Origin: Actinomadura harenae
GTDB lineage: Bacteria; Actinomycetota; Actinomycetes; Streptosporangiales; Streptosporangiaceae
DNA: 39,568 nucleotides
Assembly: GCF_003696215.1 (NCBI RefSeq)
Contig: NZ_RFFG01000075.1
Span: forward strand, 1 to 39,568
Reading direction: 5' to 3'
Position numbers and translations under genes: made by a program
In this document: positions 22,839-30,084 of the stretch, piece after piece
Numbering within the stretch: the stretch's first letter is position 1
Layout: each line of letters starts with the position of its first letter
The notes under the pieces: generated by a model
The model's database searches: none
Seen by the model: the letters and a program-made list of their open reading frames with translations, nothing else
Told to the model about the DNA's origin: nothing

Positions 22839-23818
22839 GTGCGGGCTCCGAGGGTGGCGTGTCGGACGAGGTCGGCGGCCAGCAGCACGAGGCTGATGAC
22901 GGCTCCGGCGCACATGACGACCCCGGCGATCAGCGGTGTGTCGCGCGCGGCGACCGCGCTGGCGAGGACGGTTCCGATGCCCGGGTAGTTGAACAGGGTC
23001 TCCACCACGACCGCCCCGCCGAACAGCAGGCCGGTGGAGGTGGCGACGCCGGTGGCGATGGCCGGGACCGCGCCGGGCAGCTGGTGCCGCAGCAGGACGC
23101 GGTGCGGGGGCAGGCCGTCCAGGTGGGCGGCCTGCACATGCGGGGTGGACGCCTGGTCGGCGAGCGCGCCGCGCACCACGCGCGTGTTCCAGCCGGTCTG
23201 CGGGATGACCAGGGCGAGGACGGGCAGGACCAGCATCGTCCAGGTGGCGGGCCGGCCGTCGCCGCCGGTCACCGTGACGGCGGGCAGCCAGCCCGTCCAC
23301 AGGGACAGGACCAGCAGCAGCCCGGCCGACACCACGAACTCGGGCAGCGCGAACGCGGCCGTCGAGGCGTGCCCGATGACGCGGTCGGCCGGCCGGCCGG
23401 GACGTGCGGCGGCCCAGCAGCCCAGCAGCAGGGACAGGGCCACGGTGAGCAGGAACGCGGTCACGGCCAGGACGAGGGTGTTGGGCAGGGGGTCGGCGAG
23501 CAGCGCGGTGACCTTCTGCCCGTGGGCCGAGGTGCCGAGGTCGCCGGTGGGCAGTCCGCCCATCCAGTCGGCGAACCGCTCCCACAGCGGCCGGTCCAGG
23601 CCGAGCAGGTGGCGGCGGGCGGCGAGGTCGGCCGCGCTCTCGCCGCGTTCGGCCGAGTTGCCCGCCGCGTCCCCCGGCAGCAGCTCGACCGCCGTGAACA
23701 CCGCCGCGAGCAACACGACCAGCAGCAACGCCCGGCGTCCGGCGGGGGCCGCGGCGCGCAGGGCGAGATGTGCGGCCCGGCGCGCGCCGGTGTCGGCCGG
23801 TCGGCTCAACGCAGCCAC
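22835..23818 (-). CDS. ABC transporter permease, DppB/OppB-like
   Basis: The 327-residue permease has the DppB layout. The first span is ALLLVVLLAAVFTAVELLPG, then the conserved RHLLGLDRPLWERFADWMGG and LPTGDLGTSAHGQ. Several spans follow, with the coupling loop TPHVQAAHLDGLPPHRVLLR, HQLPGAVPAIATG and the family motif VVETLFNYPGIGTVLASAV. GTG at 23818 is preferred; a TTG at 23809 overlapping the lipoprotein stop (TTGA) is nearly as good. Either way, it is translationally coupled to the upstream lipoprotein gene and the downstream permease. Confidence 0.85.
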   Translation of the reverse strand: MAALSRPADTGARRAAHLALRAAAPAGRRALLLVVLLAAVFTAVELLPGDAAGNSAERGESAADLAARRHLLGLDRPLWERFADWMGGLPTGDLGTSAHGQKVTALLADPLPNTLVLAVTAFLLTVALSLLLGCWAAARPGRPADRVIGHASTAAFALPEFVVSAGLLLVLSLWTGWLPAVTVTGGDGRPATWTMLVLPVLALVIPQTGWNTRVVRGALADQASTPHVQAAHLDGLPPHRVLLRHQLPGAVPAIATGVATSTGLLFGGAVVVETLFNYPGIGTVLASAVAARDTPLIAGVVMCAGAVISLVLLAADLVRHATLGART

Positions 23819-25359
23819 ACGCCTTCGAGCTGGACGCGCCCGTATCCGGCGAGCCGGGGCAGGTTCCGGACCTTCGCGGCGGCCAGGTCGATGCCGTCGG
23901 CCATGCCCCACAGCAGGTAGCCGGAGCGGTCGTGCTCGATCCGCTGGAGTTCCTTCAGCGCCGCGGCGCGCTTGCCGGTGTCGGCGGTGCCGATGACCTT
24001 GCGGTAGGCGGCGTCGAATCCGGGGTCGTTCCAGCCCGCCTCGTTCTGGCCGGCTTCGCCGACCATGGTCTTGGCGGCGAAGAACACGGCCGAGTCGTTG
24101 GTGCCCCAGTAGGACGTGTAGAGGTCGCCGGTCTTCCAGGTCTTGGCCCAGAACGTTCCGGACTCCTGCTTGACGACCTTGATCCTGACGCCGACGTCGG
24201 CGGCCTGGTGGGCGAACAGGGTCGCGGAGTCGGCGAGTCCGGGGACGTCCTCGGTGGTGACCAGCTCGTAGGTCCTGGACAGGTCGAATCCGGCGTCGGC
24301 CAGCAGCCGGCGGGCCTTCGCCAGGTCCCGTCCGCGCTGCGGGATGTCCTTGGCGTAGTCCGGGTCGCCGGTGCCGAGGATGTCGTTGGCGACCGTGCCG
24401 TACCCGGACAGGACCTGCCTGACCATCACGTCCCGGTCGACGACCAGCCGCATCGCCTCACGCACCCGCTCGTCCGCGAACGGGCTCGGCCGCGCGGTGC
24501 GCATGACGATCGGCATGGCCATGTCGTTGGGGCGGCGCAGCACCTGGACGTCCCGGCGCGACGCGGCGGTGCGCGCGGCGACCGCGCCGGCGTTGGAGGC
24601 GAGGTCGATCTGGCCGGTGAGCAGGGCGTTGGCCATCGCCTGCGGGGTCTCGAACATGGTGACCTCGATCGCGTCGAGGTGCACAGGCGAGCCGTGCCAC
24701 CGGTCGTTGCGCACCAGGCGGGCGTTGCCGCCCCGGTACCAGTCCAGCTTGAACGGGCCGGTGCCGGGGGCCTTGGCGACCTCGGCGTCCTTGGTGTCCT
24801 TCTTCATCACGAACGAGGCGAAGCGCGTCAGCATCGGGAACTCGGCGTTGGCGTAGTCGGAGACGAGCACGACGGTGTCCGCGCCCTCCGCGCGGATGTT
24901 CCCGGCCTGGACGCCGGGCAGGCGCGCGGCGCCGGACGGTGTGCCGCGCAGCCGCTTCAGCGACCACGCCACGTCCTCGGCGGTCACCGGGGTGCCGTCG
25001 TGGAACACCGCGCCCTTGTCGATCCGGAACCGCCAGGTCTTCAGGTCCGCCGAGGGCTCCCATGAGGCGGCCAGGCGCGGCGCGACGTTGGCCTTGGCTC
25101 CCGGGACGGTCAGGGTGTCGAAGACCAGGGCGATGACCAGGTAGTCGCTCTCGTTGGCCTGGGTGCCGTGCGGGTCGCGGGTGATCGCGCTCGCCCGCCC
25201 CAGCGCCCCGACGCGCAGCGTGCCGCCCTTCCTGGGTGCGCCGTCTCCGGCCGACGAAGCGGACGAGGTGCCGCCTCCGCTCGAGGAGCAGGCGGCGAGC
25301 AGGGCGCCGACCCCCAGCGCTCCGCCGGCCCACAGCGCCTGGCGCCTGTTCATGTTCAC
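23806..25359 (-). CDS. Extracellular solute-binding lipoprotein, family 5 (Opp/Dpp/Nik type)
   Basis: The 517-residue lipoprotein has a signal with paired arginines (NRRQALWAGGALGVGALLAA) and lipobox LAAC, Cys about 24, followed by a Ser/Gly tether. The mature part has SBP_bac_5 motifs: PRLAASWEPSADLKTWRFRI, GAVFHDGTPVTAEDVAWSLK, FADERVREAMRLVVDRDVMV and ELQRIEHDRSGYLLWGMADG. It delivers peptides, opines, nickel or metallophore-like ligands to the permeases encoded downstream. The GTG at 25359 has GGGGA five bases upstream; an in-frame ATG two codons later is the alternative. An iron box lies 35 bases upstream, so expression should rise in iron starvation. This is the first gene of a four-gene importer operon. 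Confidence 0.88.
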   Translation of the reverse strand: MNMNRRQALWAGGALGVGALLAACSSSGGGTSSASSAGDGAPRKGGTLRVGALGRASAITRDPHGTQANESDYLVIALVFDTLTVPGAKANVAPRLAASWEPSADLKTWRFRIDKGAVFHDGTPVTAEDVAWSLKRLRGTPSGAARLPGVQAGNIRAEGADTVVLVSDYANAEFPMLTRFASFVMKKDTKDAEVAKAPGTGPFKLDWYRGGNARLVRNDRWHGSPVHLDAIEVTMFETPQAMANALLTGQIDLASNAGAVAARTAASRRDVQVLRRPNDMAMPIVMRTARPSPFADERVREAMRLVVDRDVMVRQVLSGYGTVANDILGTGDPDYAKDIPQRGRDLAKARRLLADAGFDLSRTYELVTTEDVPGLADSATLFAHQAADVGVRIKVVKQESGTFWAKTWKTGDLYTSYWGTNDSAVFFAAKTMVGEAGQNEAGWNDPGFDAAYRKVIGTADTGKRAAALKELQRIEHDRSGYLLWGMADGIDLAAAKVRNLPRLAGYGRVQLEGVWLR

Positions 25360-25393
25360 GTACGTCCCCGATCCACCGAAGCCGACAATCTAG

Positions 25394-25412
25394 TTAGGTT
25401 TGCCTATCCTAA
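25394..25412. promoter_or_regulatory. IdeR/DtxR-type iron box 1
   Basis: TTAGGTTTGCCTATCCTAA fits the IdeR/DmdR/DtxR 19-base consensus (TWAGGTWAGSCTWACCTWA) with few mismatches and extends as perfect arms TAGTTAGG / CCTAACTA over 25391-25414. It lies just upstream of the lipoprotein gene, so iron-loaded repressor would block the importer operon. Confidence 0.8.
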
Positions 25413-25487
25413 CTAGCGCGATCTTCGCAAGGCCGCGCCGCGAACCGGAGGCCATGTGCCAGGTCACCGACCCGGCACCCCATTTAC

Positions 25488-25506
25488 TCAGGTTTGCCTA
25501 ACCTAA
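25488..25506. promoter_or_regulatory. IdeR/DtxR-type iron box 2
   Basis: TCAGGTTTGCCTAACCTAA is a second near-consensus iron box, 76 bases from the first. It lies about 107 bases upstream of the MATE start at 25613, placed to control the rightward gene. Confidence 0.75.
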
Positions 25507-25612
25507 CTTAACTGTTAGCGTTCGGCTTCCACGTCGAGGCCCGCGTGCTCCCGAGCCCGGCGTGATACCGACGCCCTCCTCCCCCGAACACCGCCAGGAC
25601 CGGTAACCCTCG

Positions 25613-27001
25613 ATGCTGCCCGCACTGCTTCGCGACGGCCGCGCCCTCGCCGCGCTCGCCGTCCCCCTCGTCCTCACCCAGCTCGCCCAGGTCGCCCTGA
25701 CGACCACCGACACGGTGATGATGGGCCTGCTGGGCACCGGCGAACTCGCGGCAGGCGGCCTGGCCCTGGTGATCTTCAACCAGATCCGCACCATGGGCGT
25801 CGGCCTGGGAACCGCCGCCGGCAACCAGATCGCCGCGGCCGCCGCCCGCGCCGAACAGGCGAACGGGAGCGCCCCGGCGGAGCACGGTCACGCCGAGATC
25901 AGGGCCATCGTCCGGGCCAGTCTCGCCGTCGCCACCCTCACCGGCGTCGCCGGCGCCGCCGCGATGGTCCTCATCGGCCACCTCCTGCCCCGCCTCGGCC
26001 AGGACGCCGCCGTCGTCGACCTCACCCGCACCCTGCTGTACGCCCTCGCCCCCGGTCTGCTCCCCTGCCTGTGGTTCCAGGCGATACGTCAGTTCACCGT
26101 CGGGATGCGCCGCCCCCAGGCGCTGCTGCGGATCACCCTGGCGTCCATCGCCGTGAACGCCGGACTCGACTGGGCGCTCATCCACGGCGCACTCGGCCTG
26201 CCCCGGCTCGGCCTCACCGGCATCGGCGTCGCCACCTCCGCCGTCCACCTCCTGTCCTTCCTCGCGCTCTACCTCACCGCGAGAAGAGACGACGAACTGG
26301 CGCCGTTCCTGACCCTCGACATCACCCGCGCGGACGCCGCCACCCTCCGACGCCTGCTCGGCCTCGGTGTCCCGATCGCCGCCACCTACGGCTCCGAGGC
26401 CGGGTTCTTCTTCGTCACCGCCCTGATGGCCGGCTCCTTCGGCCCCGACGCGCTCGCCGCGCACACCGCCGTCAACCAGCTCGTCTACATCGTCTTCCAG
26501 GTCGCCGTCGGCCTGTCGCACGCCGCGTCCATCAACGTCAGCCGCGAACTCGCCCTCGGGAACGACGACGGACCCCGCCGGGTCAGGAACACCGCCCTGG
26601 CCTGCGCCGCCGCCGTCATGACCGTCGTCGGCCTCGGCTACCTCACCCTGCCCCGCCTGCTCCTGACCCCCTTCCTGGACACCGGATCCGACCGGGCCCT
26701 CACCATCGCGACCCACCTGCTGGCCGTCACCGCGTTCCTCCAGTTCTTCGACTGCGCGCAGAACATCGGCGTCGGTCTCCTCCGCGGCCTGGGCGACACC
26801 AAGAGCGGCTTCCGCATCACCCTGATCGGCTACTGGGCCATCGGACTCCCCTCCGCCTGGCTCTTCGCCCACACCCTCGACCTGGACACGGTGGGCATCT
26901 GGCTCGGACTCCTCACCGGCCTCGCCGCCACCGCCGTCCTCCTCCTACACCGCTACAACACCACCCTGACCACCGCCCACCCCCAACACCCCCCCACCTG
27001 A
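25613..27001 (+). CDS. MATE-family efflux transporter
   Basis: The 462-residue, about 12-helix membrane protein is of the multidrug and toxic compound extrusion family. It begins with the typical ALAVPLVLTQLAQVALTTTD and TVMMGLLGTGELAAGGLA. It continues GVGLGTAAGNQIAAAAARAE, GIGVATSAVHLLSFLALYLT, VPIAATYGSEAGFFFVTALM, AVNQLVYIVFQVAVGLSHAA and the late GVGLLRGLGDTKSGFRITLI. MATE proteins use a Na+ or H+ gradient to export organic compounds. Facing an iron-box-controlled importer and carrying its own iron box, it is likely to export a metallophore or a compound made under iron starvation; that role is inference. AGGA lies about 12 bases before the ATG. Confidence 0.9.
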   Translation: MLPALLRDGRALAALAVPLVLTQLAQVALTTTDTVMMGLLGTGELAAGGLALVIFNQIRTMGVGLGTAAGNQIAAAAARAEQANGSAPAEHGHAEIRAIVRASLAVATLTGVAGAAAMVLIGHLLPRLGQDAAVVDLTRTLLYALAPGLLPCLWFQAIRQFTVGMRRPQALLRITLASIAVNAGLDWALIHGALGLPRLGLTGIGVATSAVHLLSFLALYLTARRDDELAPFLTLDITRADAATLRRLLGLGVPIAATYGSEAGFFFVTALMAGSFGPDALAAHTAVNQLVYIVFQVAVGLSHAASINVSRELALGNDDGPRRVRNTALACAAAVMTVVGLGYLTLPRLLLTPFLDTGSDRALTIATHLLAVTAFLQFFDCAQNIGVGLLRGLGDTKSGFRITLIGYWAIGLPSAWLFAHTLDLDTVGIWLGLLTGLAATAVLLLHRYNTTLTTAHPQHPPT

Positions 27002-27091
27002 ACCGCCACCTGGAACAGATTCAGGAACGGTCTGGGAGGCATCCCGCTCTCGGGGGAACCAAAGCCCGCGAGCCGAGATCGGGAGCGGGCG

Positions 27092-27316
27092 ATGGACAAG
27101 ATGACTCAACCGGCTGAGCCGCGCCCCAGGCGGCTCAGCCCGAACGCCCTGTGCGATGCCGTCGCGCTCGCGGCCGCGCTCGCCACGCCGCGCCGGGGCC
27201 GGCTCAATGCCGTCGCCGCGCAGCGGGGCACGCTGATGCTCCGTGAAGGGGGGCAGACCATGCAGGCCCGGAAGGGGCAAGGGGCAGGTCGGCATCGGCC
27301 GGTCGATTTCGGCTGA
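27092..27316 (+). CDS. Possible small basic protein
   Basis: The 74-residue frame MDKMTQPAEPRPRRLSPNAL, CDAVALAAALATPRRGRLNA has high third-position GC through most of its length and a purine-rich stretch (GGGAGCGGGCG) directly before the ATG. The C-terminal 20 residues (GGQTMQARKGQGAGRHRPV) are low in complexity. No family is recognised, and the opposite strand is also open. It may be a real small gene in the gap after the MATE gene. Confidence 0.4.
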   Translation: MDKMTQPAEPRPRRLSPNALCDAVALAAALATPRRGRLNAVAAQRGTLMLREGGQTMQARKGQGAGRHRPVDFG

Positions 27317-27345
27317 TTGTCGGCCTGGCCTGTCACCATGCCCCG

Positions 27346-28008
27346 ATGACCACAAGCGACCCCTTGGCCCCGTTCCAGTGGCTCAACATGTCCGAGACCG
27401 AAGGTGGCGGCCCCCTTGGAGTGATCTTCAGCGTGGCCTTCTTCCACGGGCTCGACCCGACGGGAGTGATACGCCGTTTCAGCCAGGGCGAGGACTCTGG
27501 TGAGCAGTCGGACTTCAGCGGGCTCAGCCAGCGAGCCTTCGAGTTCGTCGACGTGACCCGAGGTGGGGACGGCGGCGGCTACGTCGGCGCCTTCCAAGCG
27601 GGCGAGTGGTGCGTGGCGATCGAGCCCTGCGGCTGGTGGGTCACCGACCACCAGCTGGTGGCCGGACTGTCGCGCGGCTGTGAGGTGGTGGCGGTGACCC
27701 GGCACGACTACGCCGCCGAGCACAGCTTCGAGTACGCGATCGACGGCACGATCGTCAACGGCTACCGGCTGCGACACCCACACGAGCGCTACGGCTCCGA
27801 TCCCGACCGGCTCAAAAGTTTCATGCTGGACCTGGGGATGGGTCTGGACCGGCCCCAGGACGACGCCGTATGGGATGTCGCCTGGGAGAACAACTACAAC
27901 ACCGCCGTTCCCAGGGGCTTCGCCTTGGCGGCGAAGGTCACCGGGGTCCCGTTCACGCCCGACATGCTCGACCGGCCAATGCTCGTCGGACCCATCACAA
28001 GAAGTTGA
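27346..28008 (+). CDS. DUF6461-like protein
   Basis: The 220-residue soluble protein has features of the DUF6461 family. These are the start FQWLNMSETEGGGPLGVIFS, the strand-turn FVDVTRGGDGGGYVGAFQAG and EWCVAIEPCGWWVTDHQLVA, then GCEVVAVTRHDYAAEHSFEY and DLGMGLDRP. Family members are widespread in actinomycetes, often next to polymorphic-toxin or singleton loci, and their biochemical role is not known to me. The ATG at 27346 is followed by a typical MTTSDPLAPF start. A partial gene follows after nine bases. Family assignment is by recognition of pattern and is moderately sure. Confidence 0.65.
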   Translation: MTTSDPLAPFQWLNMSETEGGGPLGVIFSVAFFHGLDPTGVIRRFSQGEDSGEQSDFSGLSQRAFEFVDVTRGGDGGGYVGAFQAGEWCVAIEPCGWWVTDHQLVAGLSRGCEVVAVTRHDYAAEHSFEYAIDGTIVNGYRLRHPHERYGSDPDRLKSFMLDLGMGLDRPQDDAVWDVAWENNYNTAVPRGFALAAKVTGVPFTPDMLDRPMLVGPITRS

Positions 28009-28016
28009 TCACTTGC

Positions 28017-28316
28017 ATGACCACCCCCACCACGCCCGGCTACATCGACGACCAGCGGTGGCCCCTCGGCCGCATCGCCGCACTCATCCGCGACCTGCTC
28101 GGGATCGACCACGCCCTGCCCGGCGCGGCGCTGCTTCTCCGGTCAACCCTGGTCAGCAGGCTCAACGGGATCGAGGCACGGGCGCGTGACTCGGCCCAGG
28201 CACGGGTTCCAGCACGAACACGGGAATCACGCGGTCGGTCATCTCCTGGTACTCGGCGTACGGCGGGTACGCGGCGACCGCGCGCTCCCACCACCGGGCC
28301 TTCTCGTCCCCGGTGA
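28017..28316 (+). pseudogene. Partial gene truncated against the nitroreductase gene
   Basis: From ATG 28017 the frame reads MTTPTTPGYIDDQRWPLGRI, AALIRDLLGIDHALPGAALL and LRSTLVSRLNGIEARARD with excellent third-position GC. Beyond about 28165 it runs antisense through the nitroreductase gene and becomes Arg/Ser/Thr-rich. The parent gene has therefore probably lost its 3' part. It may have been cotranscribed with the DUF6461-like gene nine bases upstream. Family not recognised. Confidence 0.45.
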
Positions 28317-28638
28317 CCTCACGGGCCGTCATGTCTTGGCGTACGGGCCCGTCCTGGAGTTCCACGTGCGGGTCGTAGACGAGGTTGAAGTACCAGAGCG
28401 GGTGGCGGGGGAAGCCGCCCTTGGAGGCCACGGCCGCGTACCGCCCCTGGTGCTCCACACGCATCAGCGGGATCTTGCGGATCTTGCCGCTCTTGGCACC
28501 GCGCGTGGTGAGGATGACGACGGGCAGGCCCGTGTCCCACAGCGTCGTGCCCCGCGTGCCGCCCGAACTCTCATACAGCTCAACCTGGTCGCGAATCCAC
28601 TGCGCCGGACTCGGCTCGTAGTCGCCCTCAAGAGGCAT
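28162..28638 (-). CDS. Nitroreductase family deazaflavin-dependent oxidoreductase (Ddn-like)
   Basis: The 158-residue split-barrel protein matches the F420-dependent Ddn/FDOR-A group: PAQWIRDQVELYESSGGTRG, LPVVILTTRGAKSGKIRKIP, LMRVEHQGRYAAVASKGGFP, RHPLWYFNLVYDPHVELQDG and WWERAVAAYPPYAEYQEMTD with IPVFVLEP. The RKIPLMRV and SKGGxPxHPxWYxNL motifs are the F420-binding signatures. Members reduce quinones or nitroimidazole-type compounds. The ATG at 28638 is chosen because the family begins MPLEGDYEPS; an upstream in-frame start would add an atypical extension. It converges on the truncated gene at 28017. Confidence 0.88.
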   Translation of the reverse strand: MPLEGDYEPSPAQWIRDQVELYESSGGTRGTTLWDTGLPVVILTTRGAKSGKIRKIPLMRVEHQGRYAAVASKGGFPRHPLWYFNLVYDPHVELQDGPVRQDMTAREVTGDEKARWWERAVAAYPPYAEYQEMTDRVIPVFVLEPVPGPSHAPVPRSR

Positions 28639-28686
28639 CGTGGTCACCCCGGTCGTCGCTCCCGAACCGTGCCGCACAGTCAGCAC

Positions 28687-29118
28687 AACCCTCGCACGAA
28701 ACCGAGACGGCTGCCCTCTAAGGGGGATCGCCCCGGCCGGGTTCCACGGCCCCCCCGGCGGCGCGTCGCGCTCCCCCTCCGCTCAAGTTCGCCCGTGCCC
28801 TCAGAGCAGCTCCGCAGCCGCATGCCACCGGGGGCCGCGGCGCGCGGCTCCCGCGCTCGGCCGGCTGTCCGGCGACTGGGGCGGCGGCCACCACCTGGCC
28901 CTGGCCCGATCTCGAGGTCTCCCAACCCAGTACTCATCCACCCCAGCGATGGTGGCCATGAGAACCGCGGCCCGGTCGCCCTGACCGGCCTTGACGCTCG
29001 GCCTTGGCGAAACCGCCGCGCACGCACGCCCCTGGCGCCGAGAACCGTTTACGAGAGCAGGCCCCCACCCGGCGAACTTGCTGCGGAACAGCGGATCAGA
29101 TGTCTGGGCGGAATTTGG
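28687..29118. other. Region without a supportable gene
   Basis: Long frames exist on both strands but give Arg/Pro/Gly-rich translations without domain or start signal. I see no RNA gene or repeat. The right end becomes AT-richer towards the palindromes at 29119-29149. Confidence 0.4.
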
Positions 29119-29149
29119 TTGAGTAACTGCACTGAGTACAAGTACTCAA
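29119..29149. promoter_or_regulatory. Candidate operator: half-site plus palindrome
   Basis: TTGAGTA at 29119-29125 is followed by the palindrome TGAGTAC-aa-GTACTCA (29133-29148), and TACTCAA at 29143-29149 mirrors the first half-site. Three related half-sites lie 26-56 bases upstream of the membrane protein ATG at 29175, consistent with cooperative binding of a dimeric regulator. Confidence 0.5.
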
Positions 29150-29174
29150 GCCAGGCGCCCTCACGACGGCCAGC

Positions 29175-29537
29175 ATGATCGGCATGGCGAATTGCTGGCG
29201 GGCCGGAGTGGCCGGTGTGGTGGCGGGCCCGTACGCGGCGGTCGTGACGGCGATGGGGTTCCTGACCTGGACCGACCCGGAGAGCACGCAGGTGGACTAC
29301 ATCCCGCTGGGACTGCTGGTCGATCTGCCGCTCGGACAGCTGCTGCCGGGCGGGCCGTTCACCGGCTGGGGTGCCAAGGGCTACATCGTGAGGGCGACGG
29401 CCGGTGGCCTGATCCAGGCCGCCGCATTGGGGATGCTGGTCTGGGCCGTGACCTGGGGGCAGGCCCCACACCGCAAGGCCAGGTTCACGGGCGCGCAGCC
29501 AGACGCGCCGAGCCCACCCAGCGCTAACCATTCGTGA
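29175..29537 (+). CDS. Small membrane protein with two hydrophobic spans
   Basis: The 120-residue protein has a first span AGVAGVVAGPYAAVVTAMGF (about residues 10-29). A loop TWTDPESTQVDYIPLGLLVD with a hydrophobic end follows, then a second span GGLIQAAALGMLVWAVTW (about 77-94) and a short charged tail. Third-position GC is very high throughout, which supports it as a real gene. The ATG at 29175 or the in-frame ATG at 29184 could start it; neither has a clear ribosome site. An operator-like palindrome lies just upstream. Family unknown. Confidence 0.65.
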   Translation: MIGMANCWRAGVAGVVAGPYAAVVTAMGFLTWTDPESTQVDYIPLGLLVDLPLGQLLPGGPFTGWGAKGYIVRATAGGLIQAAALGMLVWAVTWGQAPHRKARFTGAQPDAPSPPSANHS

Positions 29538-29792
29538 TCACCCGACGGACGCGGACATGGAACAGGCCCGAGATCCAGGCGGCTCTGCAACCGCGCTCCG
29601 GCCCGGCGGCCGCCCAGGAATGATCCGGCGGTTGAAGATGCCGCCCAGCGAAGTGGCTGCCCCACGGATAGCGCGGGCGCATCGGTTCTCTATCGCCGAC
29701 GGGCAGCCGGATGCGGCACTCCGCCAGCACCATGCCCGCGGCGGCCCGCCCACGCTCCTGCCCTTGCTGGAACGTCCGATTCTCGTCGGAGG

Positions 29793-30037
29793 TCAGGGTT
29801 CGCGGTTCGCAAGGTTGACCTTCCAGACTTTGGAATCGACCAGGAAGACCGAACCGTCGGCAGCACGGATGGCCTACTGGTCGAAGACCTGCTCGATGAC
29901 GGCGGCGACTTCGCCGGTGCCTGCGCGGAAGTACCGCGCCGACGTGTTCAGCGGTGAGTGACCGAGCAGAGCCACACCGCGTCGGCCACCTCACCGAAGC
30001 CGTCCACGTCCCACAGCCCCGCGAGGTCCAAGCTCAC
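29793..30037 (-). pseudogene. Tyrosine recombinase C-terminal relic
   Basis: A leftward frame gives VALLGHSPLNTSARYFRAGT then GEVAAVIEQVFDQ and a TAG. The LLGHSxLxTxxxY pattern is the C-terminal active site of phage-type integrases, with the His and the nucleophilic Tyr. After the stop the same frame continues IRAADGSVFLVDSKVWKVNL. Before it a shifted frame reads LDLAGLWDVDGFGEVADAV. The rest of the catalytic domain is missing. It is probably the remains of an integrated element. Confidence 0.5.
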
Positions 30038-30084
30038 TGAAGGGGCTCACTGCGCCCCGGGCCAAGTATCCCGCCGTCTGCTCG

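Noticed and set aside
25508..26872. A 454-codon minus-strand frame opposite the MATE gene.
   Set aside because: The Gly/Glu/Asp-rich composition is the usual antisense image of a high-GC membrane protein gene; it would also run over the iron box.
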